Positions 43,366 through 52,246 of a stretch of 64,000 nt of DNA are shown here, piece by piece (positions within the stretch are counted from its first letter, which is position 1; every line of letters begins with the position of its first letter). The notes beneath the pieces were generated by a model, which saw nothing but the letters and a program-made list of their open reading frames with translations, did not search any database and was not told the DNA's origin. Both the position numbers and the translations under genes were made by a program. The stretch is from Geobacter sp. GTDB taxonomy: Bacteria; Desulfobacterota; Desulfuromonadia; Geobacterales; DSM-12255. The stretch lies in contig WKKR01000004.1 in NCBI GenBank assembly GCA_009684525.1, positions 62,001 through 126,000 of the forward strand, in the 5' to 3' direction.

Positions 43366-44319
43366 ATGTCCCGCATCTACGAAGACAATTCCCGTTCCAT
43401 CGGCAACACCCCGCTGGTCAGACTGAACAATCTCACCAAAGGGGCCGGGGCAACGGTCCTGGCCAAGGTGGAGGGGCGAAACCCCGCCTACTCGGTCAAG
43501 TGCCGCATCGGCGCCAGCATGATCTGGGATGCGGAGGAACGCGGCATCCTCAAGCCGGGGGTGGAGATCATCGAACCGACCAGCGGCAATACCGGCATTG
43601 CCCTTGCTTACGTGGCTGCGGCCCGCGGCTACCGGTTGACTCTCACCATGCCCGAAACCATGAGCATCGAGCGCAGGCGGGTGCTGGCGGCCCTGGGGGC
43701 AAACCTGATCCTCACTCCCGGCAGCGAGGGGATGAAGGGGGCCATCGGCAAAGCCGAGGAGATCGCCGCGTCCGACCCGGCGCGTTGGTTCATTCCCCAG
43801 CAGTTCAAGAACCCGGCAAACCCGGCAATTCACGAGAAGACCACCGGCCCCGAGATCTGGAACGACACCGACGGCGGCATTGACGTGCTGGTCGCGGGGG
43901 TGGGGACCGGCGGCACCATCAGCGGCATCTCGCGTTACATCAAACGGACGCGCGGCAAAGAGATCCTTTCTGTTGCGGTAGAACCGAGGGAAAGCCCGGT
44001 GATCAGCCAGACACTGGCCGGTGAGCCTTTGAAACCGGGGCCGCACAAGATCCAGGGGATCGGCGCCGGCTTCATCCCCGACACCCTGGACCTCTCGGTG
44101 ATTGACCGGGTGGAGCAGGTGACCGGCGACGAGGCCATCGAGTTTGCCAGGCGGCTGGCCAGGGAGGAAGGGCTGCTGGTGGGGATCTCCTGTGGGGCGG
44201 CAGTGGCAGCCGCGGTCCGGCTCGCCTTCGCCTCGGAGTTCAACGGCAAGACCATCGTGGTGATCCTCCCCGACGGAGCGGAGCGGTATCTGTCCACCCC
44301 CCTGTTCGAGGGGATCTGA
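43366..44319 (+). CDS. cysK: Cysteine synthase A (O-acetylserine sulfhydrylase)
   Basis: CysK makes cysteine from O-acetylserine and sulfide, using pyridoxal phosphate. The 317-residue product has the PLP lysine Lys45 in [14 protein letters not shown], the substrate loop [16 protein letters not shown], the phosphate loop [15 protein letters not shown] and the C-terminal [11 protein letters not shown] with [17 protein letters not shown] lies 8 nt before the ATG. Regulation by the upstream Rrf2 protein is supported by the shared operator. Nothing is missing from the active site. Confidence 0.96.
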   Translation: MSRIYEDNSRSIGNTPLVRLNNLTKGAGATVLAKVEGRNPAYSVKCRIGASMIWDAEERGILKPGVEIIEPTSGNTGIALAYVAAARGYRLTLTMPETMSIERRRVLAALGANLILTPGSEGMKGAIGKAEEIAASDPARWFIPQQFKNPANPAIHEKTTGPEIWNDTDGGIDVLVAGVGTGGTISGISRYIKRTRGKEILSVAVEPRESPVISQTLAGEPLKPGPHKIQGIGAGFIPDTLDLSVIDRVEQVTGDEAIEFARRLAREEGLLVGISCGAAVAAAVRLAFASEFNGKTIVVILPDGAERYLSTPLFEGI

Positions 44320-44344
44320 TCCGGAGAGACGCAGTGCCTGCAGT

Positions 44345-44363
44345 GGGGGGGCAGATCCCCCCC
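44345..44363 (+). terminator. Hairpin after cysK
   Basis: G7 (44345-44351) and C7 (44357-44363) form a stem with loop CAGAT, 26 nt after the cysK stop. There is no T-run, so intrinsic termination is uncertain. Confidence 0.4.
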
Positions 44364-44389
44364 TTGCGGGAATTGCAGAGAATAGCCGG

Positions 44390-44417
44390 TTGCCCAACAA
44401 CAAAATGCTGTTATGAT
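44390..44417 (+). promoter_or_regulatory. Promoter of the FecR/CHASE2 operon
   Basis: TTGCCC (44390-44395), 16-nt spacer, TATGAT (44412-44417). An AAGGAG at 44430 lies too far from the ATG at 44498 to serve it, and a hairpin CGGTCG-GGC-CGACCG (44465-44479) precedes the start, so the leader may be structured. Confidence 0.55.
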
Positions 44418-44497
44418 TAACTCTGGTTAAAGGAGATCACGACAACGCGACATAACACACCTGACGGTCGGGCCGACCGCCAGAGCAGGATGCATCA

Positions 44498-46159
44498 ATG
44501 GGAAGCAGAAGAAGACCGCTGTACACAACCGGCCTCCTCACCATGGGCCTTCTTGTCCTCACAACCGTTGCGGCAACCGCTGAACCGCATATCGACCTGA
44601 CCGTAGTGCGCGGAGACACCCTGCGCACCCTCTGTCGCCAACTGCTGGAGAATCCGTCGCGATGCCGGGAAATCTATCGATTCAATAACCTGAAGAACCC
44701 GGACCTGATCCTGCCCGGCCAGAAACTGCTCGTGCCGGCAGGGCTGCTGAAAGGAGTCCCCGACGACGGCGTCGTCACCTTTGTCAAGGGAGAGGTAACC
44801 CGTCAGCAGGGAACTGAGCAGCATGCAATCATGCTGAATGAGACCCTGAGAGAGGGAGAGCGGGTCGTCACGGGGAAAGACGGGATCTTGGAGATCAGCT
44901 ACGACGACGGCACCCAGCTGCTGCTCCGGAACAATTCGTCGCTCGACCTGATCCGCTCCAAACGAAAGGGGGACAGCTATTTCCTGCGTGACATGCTGCT
45001 CTCCTCCGGACGGATCCTGACCAAGATCCGCCGGGCAACCGGGCGGGAACAACGCTTCAACATCAAGACCCCCTCGGCGGTTTCCGCGGCACGGGGAACC
45101 ATTTTCAACGTGTCGCTGGATCAGGATGACGCAACCCGCACTGAGACGCTGGAAGGTACCGTCTCCGTGACCGGCGGCCGACGGGAGGTCCTGCTCCATG
45201 GAGGAGAAGGGACCATAGTCCAGATGGGTGAACCGCCCCTCTCTCCCCGCAAGCTGCTTCCTCCACCGTCACCTCTGGCATTCCCCGCAATGTTCAGATT
45301 CGCCCCCCTTCGCATCAGTATCCCGCAGGTTACGGGAGCGGTCTCATACCACGTCATGCTCGCCAGGGACAAGGAAATGAAGGATCTGGTACGGGAACAG
45401 GTACTGCCGCTCAAGGAGCCGTTTGTGGTCGACACCCTCGAAGACAGCCACTATTTCCTGCAGGTGCGGAGCATCGACGACATGGGGATCGAAGGGCAAC
45501 CATCACCGGCCGTACCCCTCACCTTCAGGGCAAACCCGCTCCCCCCGATCATTAACACCCCGGCCCATGGCAGCGAAACAAGGGACAAAGATGTGGTCTT
45601 CCGCTGGCTCAAGGTGCGCGATGCAACTGCGTATCACCTGCAGGTCGCCACGGACGATGTTTTCTCCCGCTTCGTCCAGGACCTGCCGACTCTGGAGGGC
45701 ACTGAATACGAGGTTGAGGACCTTTCACCGGGTAATTACTTCTTTCGGGTAGCCTCCGTGGCAGCGGACAGGTACCAGGGAGAATGGTCCGACAAGCTCA
45801 GCTTCACAGTCATCCCCCCTCCACCGACGCCGACTGTCGCACCCCCCGAGGAAGAAGAGGGGAAAATGCGCCTTCGGGTTCGGGACGCCGGAACGGGCCT
45901 TTCCTACCGGTTCCAGACAGCCAGAGACAGCGGCTTTGCAAAGCCGCTATTCGACGGCACCAGCGAACGTCCTGAAATCACCATTGAACGACCTGAAGAA
46001 CCTGGCATTTACTACGTCCGTAGCGCCTGTATCGACGGGAAAGGCTACCAGGGCTCTTTCTCTCCGCCGCAAAGCTTTGAGATCAAGCGGAGATTCCCCT
46101 ATGGCCTGATGGGGATCGTGGGGGGGGTGCTGGGGCTGATCCTCGGCCTGGCCCTCTGA
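44498..46159 (+). CDS. LysM-FecR domain envelope protein
   Basis: The 553-residue product has a signal peptide (TTGLLTMGLLVLTTVAATAE), a LysM domain for peptidoglycan binding (VVRGDTLRTLCRQLLEN, LILPGQKLLVPAG), and a FecR-type domain (GEVTRQQG, VVTGKDGILEISYDDGTQ, TPSAVSAARGTIFNVSLD). Three fibronectin-III-like repeats (each around AYHLQVATDD / YRFQTARDS) and a C-terminal membrane helix (LMGIVGGVLGLILGLAL) follow. It probably sits across the periplasm as a sensor or scaffold. Its TGA overlaps the ATG of the CHASE2 kinase (TGATG), so the two likely work as a pair. Confidence 0.9.
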   Translation: MGSRRRPLYTTGLLTMGLLVLTTVAATAEPHIDLTVVRGDTLRTLCRQLLENPSRCREIYRFNNLKNPDLILPGQKLLVPAGLLKGVPDDGVVTFVKGEVTRQQGTEQHAIMLNETLREGERVVTGKDGILEISYDDGTQLLLRNNSSLDLIRSKRKGDSYFLRDMLLSSGRILTKIRRATGREQRFNIKTPSAVSAARGTIFNVSLDQDDATRTETLEGTVSVTGGRREVLLHGGEGTIVQMGEPPLSPRKLLPPPSPLAFPAMFRFAPLRISIPQVTGAVSYHVMLARDKEMKDLVREQVLPLKEPFVVDTLEDSHYFLQVRSIDDMGIEGQPSPAVPLTFRANPLPPIINTPAHGSETRDKDVVFRWLKVRDATAYHLQVATDDVFSRFVQDLPTLEGTEYEVEDLSPGNYFFRVASVAADRYQGEWSDKLSFTVIPPPPTPTVAPPEEEEGKMRLRVRDAGTGLSYRFQTARDSGFAKPLFDGTSERPEITIERPEEPGIYYVRSACIDGKGYQGSFSPPQSFEIKRRFPYGLMGIVGGVLGLILGLAL

Positions 46160-48246
46160 TGCTCTGCACTGAACGGCGGAATTCCCTGAAATCCGGTTTC
46201 AACCGGAAAGGCGTGCGAAACATCCTGATCGCCCTGGCAGGCCTGTTTGTCATCTTCGGTGCCGAAGATCTCGGCTTTTTCGAAGGCATCAACCGGTATT
46301 GCTACGATCTGGCTTTCCGCCTCAGAGGCACCATCAGACCGGGCAATGACATCGTCATCGCCGCCATCGACGAAAAAACCCTCCAGGAGCTGGGGCAATG
46401 GCCCCTGCACCGAAGCATCTACGGACAGTTGCTCGACACCCTGCACGAGGCACGGGCCGTAGGATTCACCGTGATCATGGCGGAACCGACCGCAGATGAC
46501 CCGGTGCTTGCCGCAGCTGCCACCCATTACGGCAGGACGGTTTTTCCGCTCTACATCGACGAACATCTCCAGGTAACCGCACCCGCCCCGCAGCTTTCCC
46601 GCTTCCCTGCCGGGCACCTTCACATCGAGCAGGGCATCGACGGGGTGACCCGCCGAGTCTTTCATACCCTCAAGGTCGGCGGCTGGGTAGTCCCCTCATT
46701 TGCGGCCGCAGTCCAGGAAGCTGCGGCCGCTCCCCCTCTGCCCGCCACAGACGGCAAGCCTTCTCAATCGGACAATGAGATATCCACCGGCATCATCCAG
46801 CTCGCCCCAATGCATATCAACTACCATGGTCCGAGAGGGACGTTTCCGACGATCCCCATGGCCGACATCGTCAACGGCAGGGTCCCGGCCGGATTCTTCA
46901 AGGGAAAGATCGTACTCGTCGGACCGACGGCGGCAGGATTGGAAGAACAGGTGTTCACCCCCTTTTCCCAGCAGCGGAACAGGATGCCCGCGGTGGAGGT
47001 GCAGGCAAACATCCTGAGTAACCTGCTGCAGCACGACAACATCAGGATCAGCGACACCTCTGTACGCTTCGCGGCCTGCCTGCTCATCGCCGTTATCTTG
47101 TTCGTACTCTACATGAAACTGACCGAAACCGTTGCGACGCTGGTCTGGCTCACTGCCAGCATCACCGTCCCCGTGATCGTCTACCTCCTCTTTGTCCGCT
47201 TCGGTATCTGGGTCGATCCGGCGGCCTTCATCTTCACGGCGGGCTTTCTCTATCTCCTCACTTTCCTGTTCAAACTGGAGATCGCCACCGGCAAACTCCA
47301 GCAGGAATACGCCACCGTTGCCGATCATCTGAAGGCATCAGGGCATGCAACGGGAGGCCGGGGATACCGGGGTCTGGCGGACTACCTCTCCATCGGCGGG
47401 ATCAACGCCCGCATAGCCATCCTCTCCGAGGCAACCTGCCAGATCATGGAACAGACCAGGCAGTTAGCCGAAACCAATGAGGCATTGCACCTGGAGATCG
47501 AACAACGCATCAGTGCGCAAAAGGAAATATCGGCGCTGAACGAAGACCTGCTGCGGCAGAAACATGCACTAGAGGCTGTCAACAACGAGCTTGAAGCGTT
47601 CAGTTATTCGGTTTCCCACGACCTCCGCGCCCCCTTGCGCTCCATTGCCGGTTTCTCGGCCCTGCTGATCGAAGAGTGCCTCGAATCCATGCCCCCCCTG
47701 GGCAAGGAGTACCTGGAGCGGATCAACAACAACGTGGTGCGGATGGAGTCGCTGATCACGGCGTTTCTCACCCTGTCCCGGCTCTCCCGCATCGACATCT
47801 CCCGGCAGCGGATCGACATCGGTGCAATGGCCCGCGAGATTGCAGAGGAACTGGCCGCATCCGACCGGCAGCGGCAGGTCAATTTCACCATCACCGAGCC
47901 GGTGATCGTAAATGCCGATCCGGCGTTCATGCGGGTCGCCCTGGACAACCTGCTGGGGAACGCCTGGAAATTCACCGCCAGAACCGCAACCGCCACCATC
48001 GAATTCGGCATTGTCCAGCACGATACCCTCCCCTGTTACTTTGTTAGGGACAACGGTGCCGGTTTCGACGTTACCCATGCCAGCCGCCTTTTCGCCCCCT
48101 TCCAGCGACTCCACCAGCAGAACGAATTTTCCGGCACCGGCATCGGGCTCGCCACGGTCCAGCGCATCATCCAGCGTCACGGTGGCGTGGTCTGGGCAGA
48201 AGGAACCCCCGGAGAAGGGGCCACCTTTTATTTCTCCCTGCCATAA
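46159..48246 (+). CDS. CHASE2-domain sensor histidine kinase
   Basis: The 695-residue kinase has an N-terminal membrane helix (ILIALAGLFVIFGAEDLG) and an extracytoplasmic CHASE2 domain (LRGTIRPGNDIVIAAIDEKT to about residue 290). Three close membrane helices (ACLLIAVILFVLYMKL onward), a coiled coil, a HisKA domain with phospho-His in YSVSHDLRAPLRSIAGFSAL, and an HATPase domain (NLLGNAWKFTA, VRDNGAGFD, GTGIGLATVQRII) follow. No response regulator lies next to it, so the target is elsewhere. Coupling to the FecR/LysM protein suggests sensing of the cell envelope. Ligand unknown. Confidence 0.93.
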   Translation: MLCTERRNSLKSGFNRKGVRNILIALAGLFVIFGAEDLGFFEGINRYCYDLAFRLRGTIRPGNDIVIAAIDEKTLQELGQWPLHRSIYGQLLDTLHEARAVGFTVIMAEPTADDPVLAAAATHYGRTVFPLYIDEHLQVTAPAPQLSRFPAGHLHIEQGIDGVTRRVFHTLKVGGWVVPSFAAAVQEAAAAPPLPATDGKPSQSDNEISTGIIQLAPMHINYHGPRGTFPTIPMADIVNGRVPAGFFKGKIVLVGPTAAGLEEQVFTPFSQQRNRMPAVEVQANILSNLLQHDNIRISDTSVRFAACLLIAVILFVLYMKLTETVATLVWLTASITVPVIVYLLFVRFGIWVDPAAFIFTAGFLYLLTFLFKLEIATGKLQQEYATVADHLKASGHATGGRGYRGLADYLSIGGINARIAILSEATCQIMEQTRQLAETNEALHLEIEQRISAQKEISALNEDLLRQKHALEAVNNELEAFSYSVSHDLRAPLRSIAGFSALLIEECLESMPPLGKEYLERINNNVVRMESLITAFLTLSRLSRIDISRQRIDIGAMAREIAEELAASDRQRQVNFTITEPVIVNADPAFMRVALDNLLGNAWKFTARTATATIEFGIVQHDTLPCYFVRDNGAGFDVTHASRLFAPFQRLHQQNEFSGTGIGLATVQRIIQRHGGVVWAEGTPGEGATFYFSLP

Positions 48247-48325
48247 CCGCCAAGGCAAAACGGCACCTCTCTGCTCCGACCGGCAGTTTTATCGCTCTCC
48301 CCTCCCCCAGGAAAGTTTCTTTCCC

Positions 48326-48412
48326 GTGTAAAATTAATTTACACACATCGTAACATCCCATTTCTATTACATTTTCAAAGCATTCACCACCAAGTGTAAA
48401 AATTTTTTACAC
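48326..48412. promoter_or_regulatory. Tandem GTGTAAA-N5-TTTACAC palindromes
   Basis: Two perfect palindromes of identical design: GTGTAAA-ATTAA-TTTACAC (48326-48344) and GTGTAAA-AATTT-TTTACAC (48394-48412, extended to AA...TT). They lie 68 bp apart in AT-rich DNA upstream of the phzF region. They look like operators of one dimeric repressor; I cannot name it. Confidence 0.75.
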
Positions 48413-48502
48413 TTCCGGCTTCTCACCCCTCCGAACGCACACCATATTTACATTTATATTTCAACAGGTTGCACAATGCACACTTGGCACACATCCTGAT
48501 TT

Positions 48503-48544
48503 AGTGAAGGGCACCTGACCGGTGCCCCATTCGCATGCTTCACT
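48503..48544. other. Structured element upstream of the phzF region
   Basis: AGTGAAG (48503-48509) pairs with CTTCACT (48538-48544), enclosing a second stem GGCACC/GGTGCC (48510-48526). CAGCC/GGCTG follows. It does not match a riboswitch class I know; it may be a leader RNA or a DNA palindrome. Confidence 0.45.
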
Positions 48545-48571
48545 CAGCCGGCTGGCTGTAAAGGTGGTCCT

Positions 48572-48793
48572 ATGAACAGGAAAGGAATGTCCCCATGGTC
48601 GCCTCCCCGGTACCGCCAGTGTCTCGCCAGAGAGTATCGGTCTTTCCTTGTCATGCTCCACTACTGTGACAGAGTGGAATTGCTCCCCATGTCAGGCAGC
48701 TCATACAGCAGCCTCGATATGGTGGCGGTCCCCCACGCCCTCTTTACCGAGCAGATCGCATCCTGGACACCCGAGATGCCCTATGGCCCGTAG
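48572..48793 (+). CDS. Possible small protein of unknown function
   Basis: A 73-codon frame with AAGGTGG about 6 nt before its ATG, ending 18 nt before phzF. The product (starts MNRKGMSPWSPPRYRQC) has no recognised motif, signal or membrane segment and its composition is not clearly protein-like. It could be a translated leader peptide or chance. The stretch 48545-48811 holds nothing else I can support. Confidence 0.3.
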   Translation: MNRKGMSPWSPPRYRQCLAREYRSFLVMLHYCDRVELLPMSGSSYSSLDMVAVPHALFTEQIASWTPEMPYGP

Positions 48794-48811
48794 CCCCGAA
48801 AGGAGAGGCCA

Positions 48812-49624
48812 ATGACCATCCCGATTGTCGTGGTCGACGCATTCACAGAACAGCTTTTCAAAGGGAGCCCGGCAGCGGTCTGCCTGCTGGACCGGCCCCG
48901 TCCCCCCTACTGGCTTCAAGAAGTAGCCCGACAGATCAACCTCCCCGAAACCGCCTTTCTCCTCTCCGAGCAGAACGGCTACTATCTGCGCTGGTTTACC
49001 CCGATCCAGGAGATGGAACTGAGCGGGCATGCCACCCTTGCCAGTGCCCACCTCCTCTGGGAACGCAGGCTCATACCCTGCGACCGGGAGGCGCGCTTCT
49101 TCACCAGGAGCGGGCTCCTCACCGCCGTGCAGCATGGCGACCTCATTCAACTCGACTTCCCCGTCGAACCGCCCCGGACTCTGACGCCCACCCCCGACCT
49201 GGAAAGGGCTGTGGGCGTTCCCATCATCAATGCCGGGAAGAACCGGCACGACTATCTGGTCGAGGTGACCGACGAAAGAACGGTCCGTGACCTGAAACCC
49301 GACCTGGTCGCCCTGGGACACCTCGACTGTCGCGGACTCATCGTCACCAGCCGCGCGGAGTCCGAGCGATACGACTATGTCTCACGCTATTTCGCACCGC
49401 AGATCGGCATCCCGGAAAATCCGGCCACCGGCTCGGCACATTGCTGCCTTGCCCCTTACTGGGGGAAAATACTGTGGAAATCTGCCATGATCGGTTATCA
49501 GGCATCGGGACGCGGAGGGATTGTGCGGGTAGAACTGGCAGGAATGAGGGTAAAGATCTCCGGAAAAGCCGTAACGATTCAGCGCAGCAAACTGGATCAC
49601 GCTCCTCGAATCTTCAGCTCCTGA
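48812..49624 (+). CDS. PhzF-family isomerase/epimerase
   Basis: The 270-residue protein matches the PhzF family (diaminopimelate-epimerase fold): it starts IVVVDAFTEQLFKGSPAAVC, has the catalytic Glu in NLPETAFLL, ELSGHATLASAHLLWE, and the C-terminal NPATGSAHCCLAPYW. Members isomerise small acids; most bacterial copies, away from phenazine genes, have unknown substrates. GAAAGGAGAGG precedes the ATG. No phenazine genes are near. The tandem palindromes ~400 nt upstream are the only visible regulatory candidates. Confidence 0.92.
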   Translation: MTIPIVVVDAFTEQLFKGSPAAVCLLDRPRPPYWLQEVARQINLPETAFLLSEQNGYYLRWFTPIQEMELSGHATLASAHLLWERRLIPCDREARFFTRSGLLTAVQHGDLIQLDFPVEPPRTLTPTPDLERAVGVPIINAGKNRHDYLVEVTDERTVRDLKPDLVALGHLDCRGLIVTSRAESERYDYVSRYFAPQIGIPENPATGSAHCCLAPYWGKILWKSAMIGYQASGRGGIVRVELAGMRVKISGKAVTIQRSKLDHAPRIFSS

Positions 49625-49715
49625 AACCCCTTCGATCATAGCGGTAATACAACCCGGATCTGCGAGGATGCATACGGAGCAAGCGGATCTGCGGCCCGCC
49701 CCGTAGACTCATGTC

Positions 49716-49964
49716 CTATTGCTTCCGTTTTGCCGCTGTCTTGCGTGGGGCGCGAACAACCGCTGCCGGAACGGCGTCGGGTGGCGGTAAATATGCTGAC
49801 TCGCTGGCAGGCACCAGGCAGGTATAGTGAGAAGCGGCAATTTTTCGACTGATGCCGTCGCTGAACTGGATCGTCACCCTGTTGATGGTTACCTCAAGGA
49901 CCTTGCCAGCCCCCCACTCTTGTGCTTCGGAATGGCTCACAATGTTCCCCGGCTTGAATGTCAT
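49716..49964 (-). CDS. DUF3553 protein
   Basis: The 82-residue protein consists of a DUF3553 SH3-like domain (FKPGNIVSHSEAQEWGAGKV, VTIQFSDGISRKI, ending near residue 50) and a basic Ala/Pro-rich tail (VVRAPRKTAAKRKQ). Similar domains occur at the C-terminus of UvrD-like helicases, which hints at nucleic-acid work; function unknown. ATG 49964 was chosen over the ATG two codons upstream because AGGAG is 6 nt before it. It is a single gene on the minus strand. Confidence 0.78.
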   Translation of the reverse strand: MTFKPGNIVSHSEAQEWGAGKVLEVTINRVTIQFSDGISRKIAASHYTCLVPASESAYLPPPDAVPAAVVRAPRKTAAKRKQ

Positions 49965-49970
49965 TGTCAT

Positions 49971-50168
49971 CTCCTCTTGCAGCTGGACTTTTACCCAGGC
50001 TCTACCAGGCTGTTCTGTACGGTCAAACCCTCCGAAAGCAGATCATTCCCCACGAAAAATGCGACATATAATCCGCTTCCTCACCTATTTCTTTGACAGA
50101 ATCAAACATTTACAAGTATATAGCACTATGCCTATAAAACAAGAGATCTCGTTAAAATATCTACTTTT
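49971..50168. other. AT-rich intergenic DNA
   Basis: No gene is supported. It lies between the divergent DUF3553 gene and the promoter at 50169. A TATAAT at 50068-50073 has no matching -35. The stretch 50199-50377 after the next promoter is a leader with no gene either. Confidence 0.4.
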
Positions 50169-50198
50169 TTTACAATCCCAGTCATTGTCCATTATAAT
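50169..50198 (+). promoter_or_regulatory. Promoter upstream of the 50378 gene
   Basis: TTTACA (50169-50174), 18-nt spacer, perfect TATAAT (50193-50198). The leader to the chosen start is about 170 nt. Confidence 0.6.
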
Positions 50199-50377
50199 CC
50201 GCACGTTGACTGAGTCATGGAGCTGGTCTACAATCAATCTCCTGAAAACCTGTGCCAATGCGGCGGTCCCGTAACGAGACGGAATCATTGGCTTGCCGGA
50301 ACAGCAGAATAGATGCCTTTACCATTGCCGCAGCCCGGAACGTGCTCGGCTCCACGCAAATGCCTACCGAGAGAAAT

Positions 50378-50839
50378 ATGCTTTCCAGATCGGCACTCAC
50401 CATCAGCTGGGAAAAACCCGACCTGCACGGCGAGGAATGGGAGTTTTCCCGTCACCCGGCCAAGCAGGATTTTTACCAGCGCCACGGCATCGACTGGGAA
50501 CGCCTCCTGGCGGCCTTTGAGCAGGGCGGCATGATTCCCTACCCCCGCTCCGGCGATCTGCAGGGAGTGCCGGTCAGTCTTTCCTACGCCACCTATGACG
50601 ACTACACCATCTATCTTGCCAGGGCAAAGCGTGGCTACCGGAAGAACTACACCAGAATGGAAGAGATGCTGCAACGAGCGGGCAACCTAACCCTGCCGGC
50701 AGCGATCGTCCTTTTCTCTGCAGGCGAGGCGCTGCTGTTTTCCGGCTACCGCCGGCTCTGTTTGGCCTGGAACTACGGCATGGTGCCATATGTGTGGCAG
50801 GTCACCCTCGACACGCCGAGGGATGCGGAATGCCCGTAA
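50378..50839 (+). CDS. Conserved-looking protein of unknown function
   Basis: I do not recognise the family. The 153-residue product (from ATG 50378) begins MLSRSALTISWEKPDLHGEE and has a mixed composition with many aromatic residues, e.g. YATYDDYTIYLARAKRGYRK, and a moderately hydrophobic stretch LPAAIVLFSAGEALLF. No signal peptide. GAGAGAA lies before ATG 50378; ATGs at 50360 and 50252 are possible but their added residues look non-coding. It is followed 32 nt later by the DUF2284 gene, so both may be co-transcribed. Confidence 0.65.
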   Translation: MLSRSALTISWEKPDLHGEEWEFSRHPAKQDFYQRHGIDWERLLAAFEQGGMIPYPRSGDLQGVPVSLSYATYDDYTIYLARAKRGYRKNYTRMEEMLQRAGNLTLPAAIVLFSAGEALLFSGYRRLCLAWNYGMVPYVWQVTLDTPRDAECP

Positions 50840-50871
50840 CGATCACCAGTCACCGGAAGGAGCTGACAACA

Positions 50872-51411
50872 ATGGCTGATCAGGTTTTATTGCAGAAACT
50901 GTTTCAGGAAAAAGGTATCCACGATTTTCACTGGATGGATCCGGCGGAAATCGTGGTTGGGCAGTGGGTGCGAATGAAGTGCATGTTCGGCTGCGGCGAC
51001 TACGGCAGAAACGCCTCCTGCCCCCCCAATACGCCATCCGTGGCCGAATGCCGGAACTTTTTCAATGAGTATCGTCTGGGAGCAATCTTCCGTTTCAGAA
51101 AGAAACTGGATGATCCGGAGCAGCGTCATGCCTGGACGCGAGAGGTGAACCGAGAGCTTTTGCAGGTGGAACGGGAGGCCTTCATCGCCGGATACCAGAA
51201 GGCCTTTCTCCTCTTCATGGACAATTGCAAACTGTGCAGGGAGTGCGCCCACACCCGCACCTCCTGTCGCAACCGCCAGCACTCGCGCCCCACCCCGGAA
51301 GGGATGGGTGTGGATGTCTTTGCCACCGTGGCCAAGTTCGGCTATCCGCTGGAGGTGCTGGCAGGCTACGAGGAAGAGATGAACCGCTATGCGTTTCTGC
51401 TGATCGAATAA
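50872..51411 (+). CDS. DUF2284 metal-binding protein
   Basis: The 179-residue protein has the DUF2284 cysteine pattern: MKCMFGCGDYGRNASCPPNTP near residue 40 and NCKLCRECAHTRTSC near 120, together ligands for metal or an iron-sulfur cluster. The function of the family is unknown; it is frequent in anaerobes. ATG 50872 has AAGGAG 9 nt upstream; the open frame upstream overlaps the previous gene and has no similarity. Cytoplasmic, no signal sequence. Confidence 0.88.
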   Translation: MADQVLLQKLFQEKGIHDFHWMDPAEIVVGQWVRMKCMFGCGDYGRNASCPPNTPSVAECRNFFNEYRLGAIFRFRKKLDDPEQRHAWTREVNRELLQVEREAFIAGYQKAFLLFMDNCKLCRECAHTRTSCRNRQHSRPTPEGMGVDVFATVAKFGYPLEVLAGYEEEMNRYAFLLIE

Positions 51412-51419
51412 GGAGAGCC

Positions 51420-51974
51420 TTACCCTCCGCCCGGCTCCCGCAGTTTCTCGCTGAATTCTTTGCGCAGCTTTGTCAACTTGGGCTCGATGATCATCCGGCA
51501 GTACCCCTGCAGTCGGTTGTTCCGGTAGTAGTCCTGATGGTACCCTTCGGCAGCAAAAAAGGTGCTGAACGCCACGATCTCGGTGACAATGGGCCGGGGC
51601 CAGATCCCGGCCGCGTCGGTCGCACGCCGGGACTGTTCGGCGATCTCCCGTTGCCGGTCGTCGTGGTAAAAGATGGCCGAGCGGTACTGGGAACCGAAGT
51701 CAGCTCCCTGGCGATCTTTGGTAGTCGGGTCGTGGGTCCGCCAGAAGACCTCCAGCAGATCGCTGAAGCTGATTCTCTCCGGATCGAAGGTAATCTGCAC
51801 CGCCTCGGCATGACCGGTCTCTCCGCTGCAGACCTGCTCGTAGGACGGGTTCTCCACCTCGCCCCCCGCATATCCCGACACCACGCTCTCCACCCCGCGC
51901 AGACCGGCAAAGACAGCCTCCACACACCAGAAGCAGCCGGCAGCCAGCGTTGCCGTTTCGCGCTGTTTCGCCAT
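51420..51974 (-). CDS. msrA: Peptide methionine sulfoxide reductase A
   Basis: MsrA reduces the S-form of oxidised methionine in proteins. The 184-residue product has the catalytic Cys14 in AAGCFWCVEAVF, the conserved SGYAGGEVENPSYEQVCSGETGHAE, and FWRTHDPTTKDRQGADFGSQYRSAIF. Cys residues near the C-terminus (LQGYCRMIIEPK) can act in recycling. ATG 51974 is preceded by GGGGGAGA; an in-frame ATG 6 codons upstream is less well placed. It is convergent with the DUF2284 gene and has no msrB next to it. Confidence 0.96.
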   Translation of the reverse strand: MAKQRETATLAAGCFWCVEAVFAGLRGVESVVSGYAGGEVENPSYEQVCSGETGHAEAVQITFDPERISFSDLLEVFWRTHDPTTKDRQGADFGSQYRSAIFYHDDRQREIAEQSRRATDAAGIWPRPIVTEIVAFSTFFAAEGYHQDYYRNNRLQGYCRMIIEPKLTKLRKEFSEKLREPGGG

Positions 51975-52094
51975 GGTTCTCCCCCCCTGCATTTGTTTTC
52001 AGCTGCAAGTGTAGCAGAAAATCGGCAACCGGCCCGCACCATCCACCCACATGCAAACCGCCGCTCCCGCAACCCTGCCAACCGGGGAAAGGGG

Positions 52095-52123
52095 TTGACA
52101 TTTAAATTTATTAATGCTATTTG
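52095..52123 (+). promoter_or_regulatory. Promoter of the DUF134-IscU operon
   Basis: TTGACA (52095-52100), 17-nt spacer, TATTTG (52118-52123), in a locally AT-rich patch. The leader to the DUF134 start is about 115 nt. Confidence 0.62.
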
Positions 52124-52246
52124 CGTGCATATACACATTATATAAGGCTGACCAGCCGCCTGTCGCGGCGTTCAATCAGTCACGCTCCCTGCGCGGAAAT
52201 GGCCCGGACCCGGCACATGTGACTCCGAGCGGAGCAAGGGAACGAC

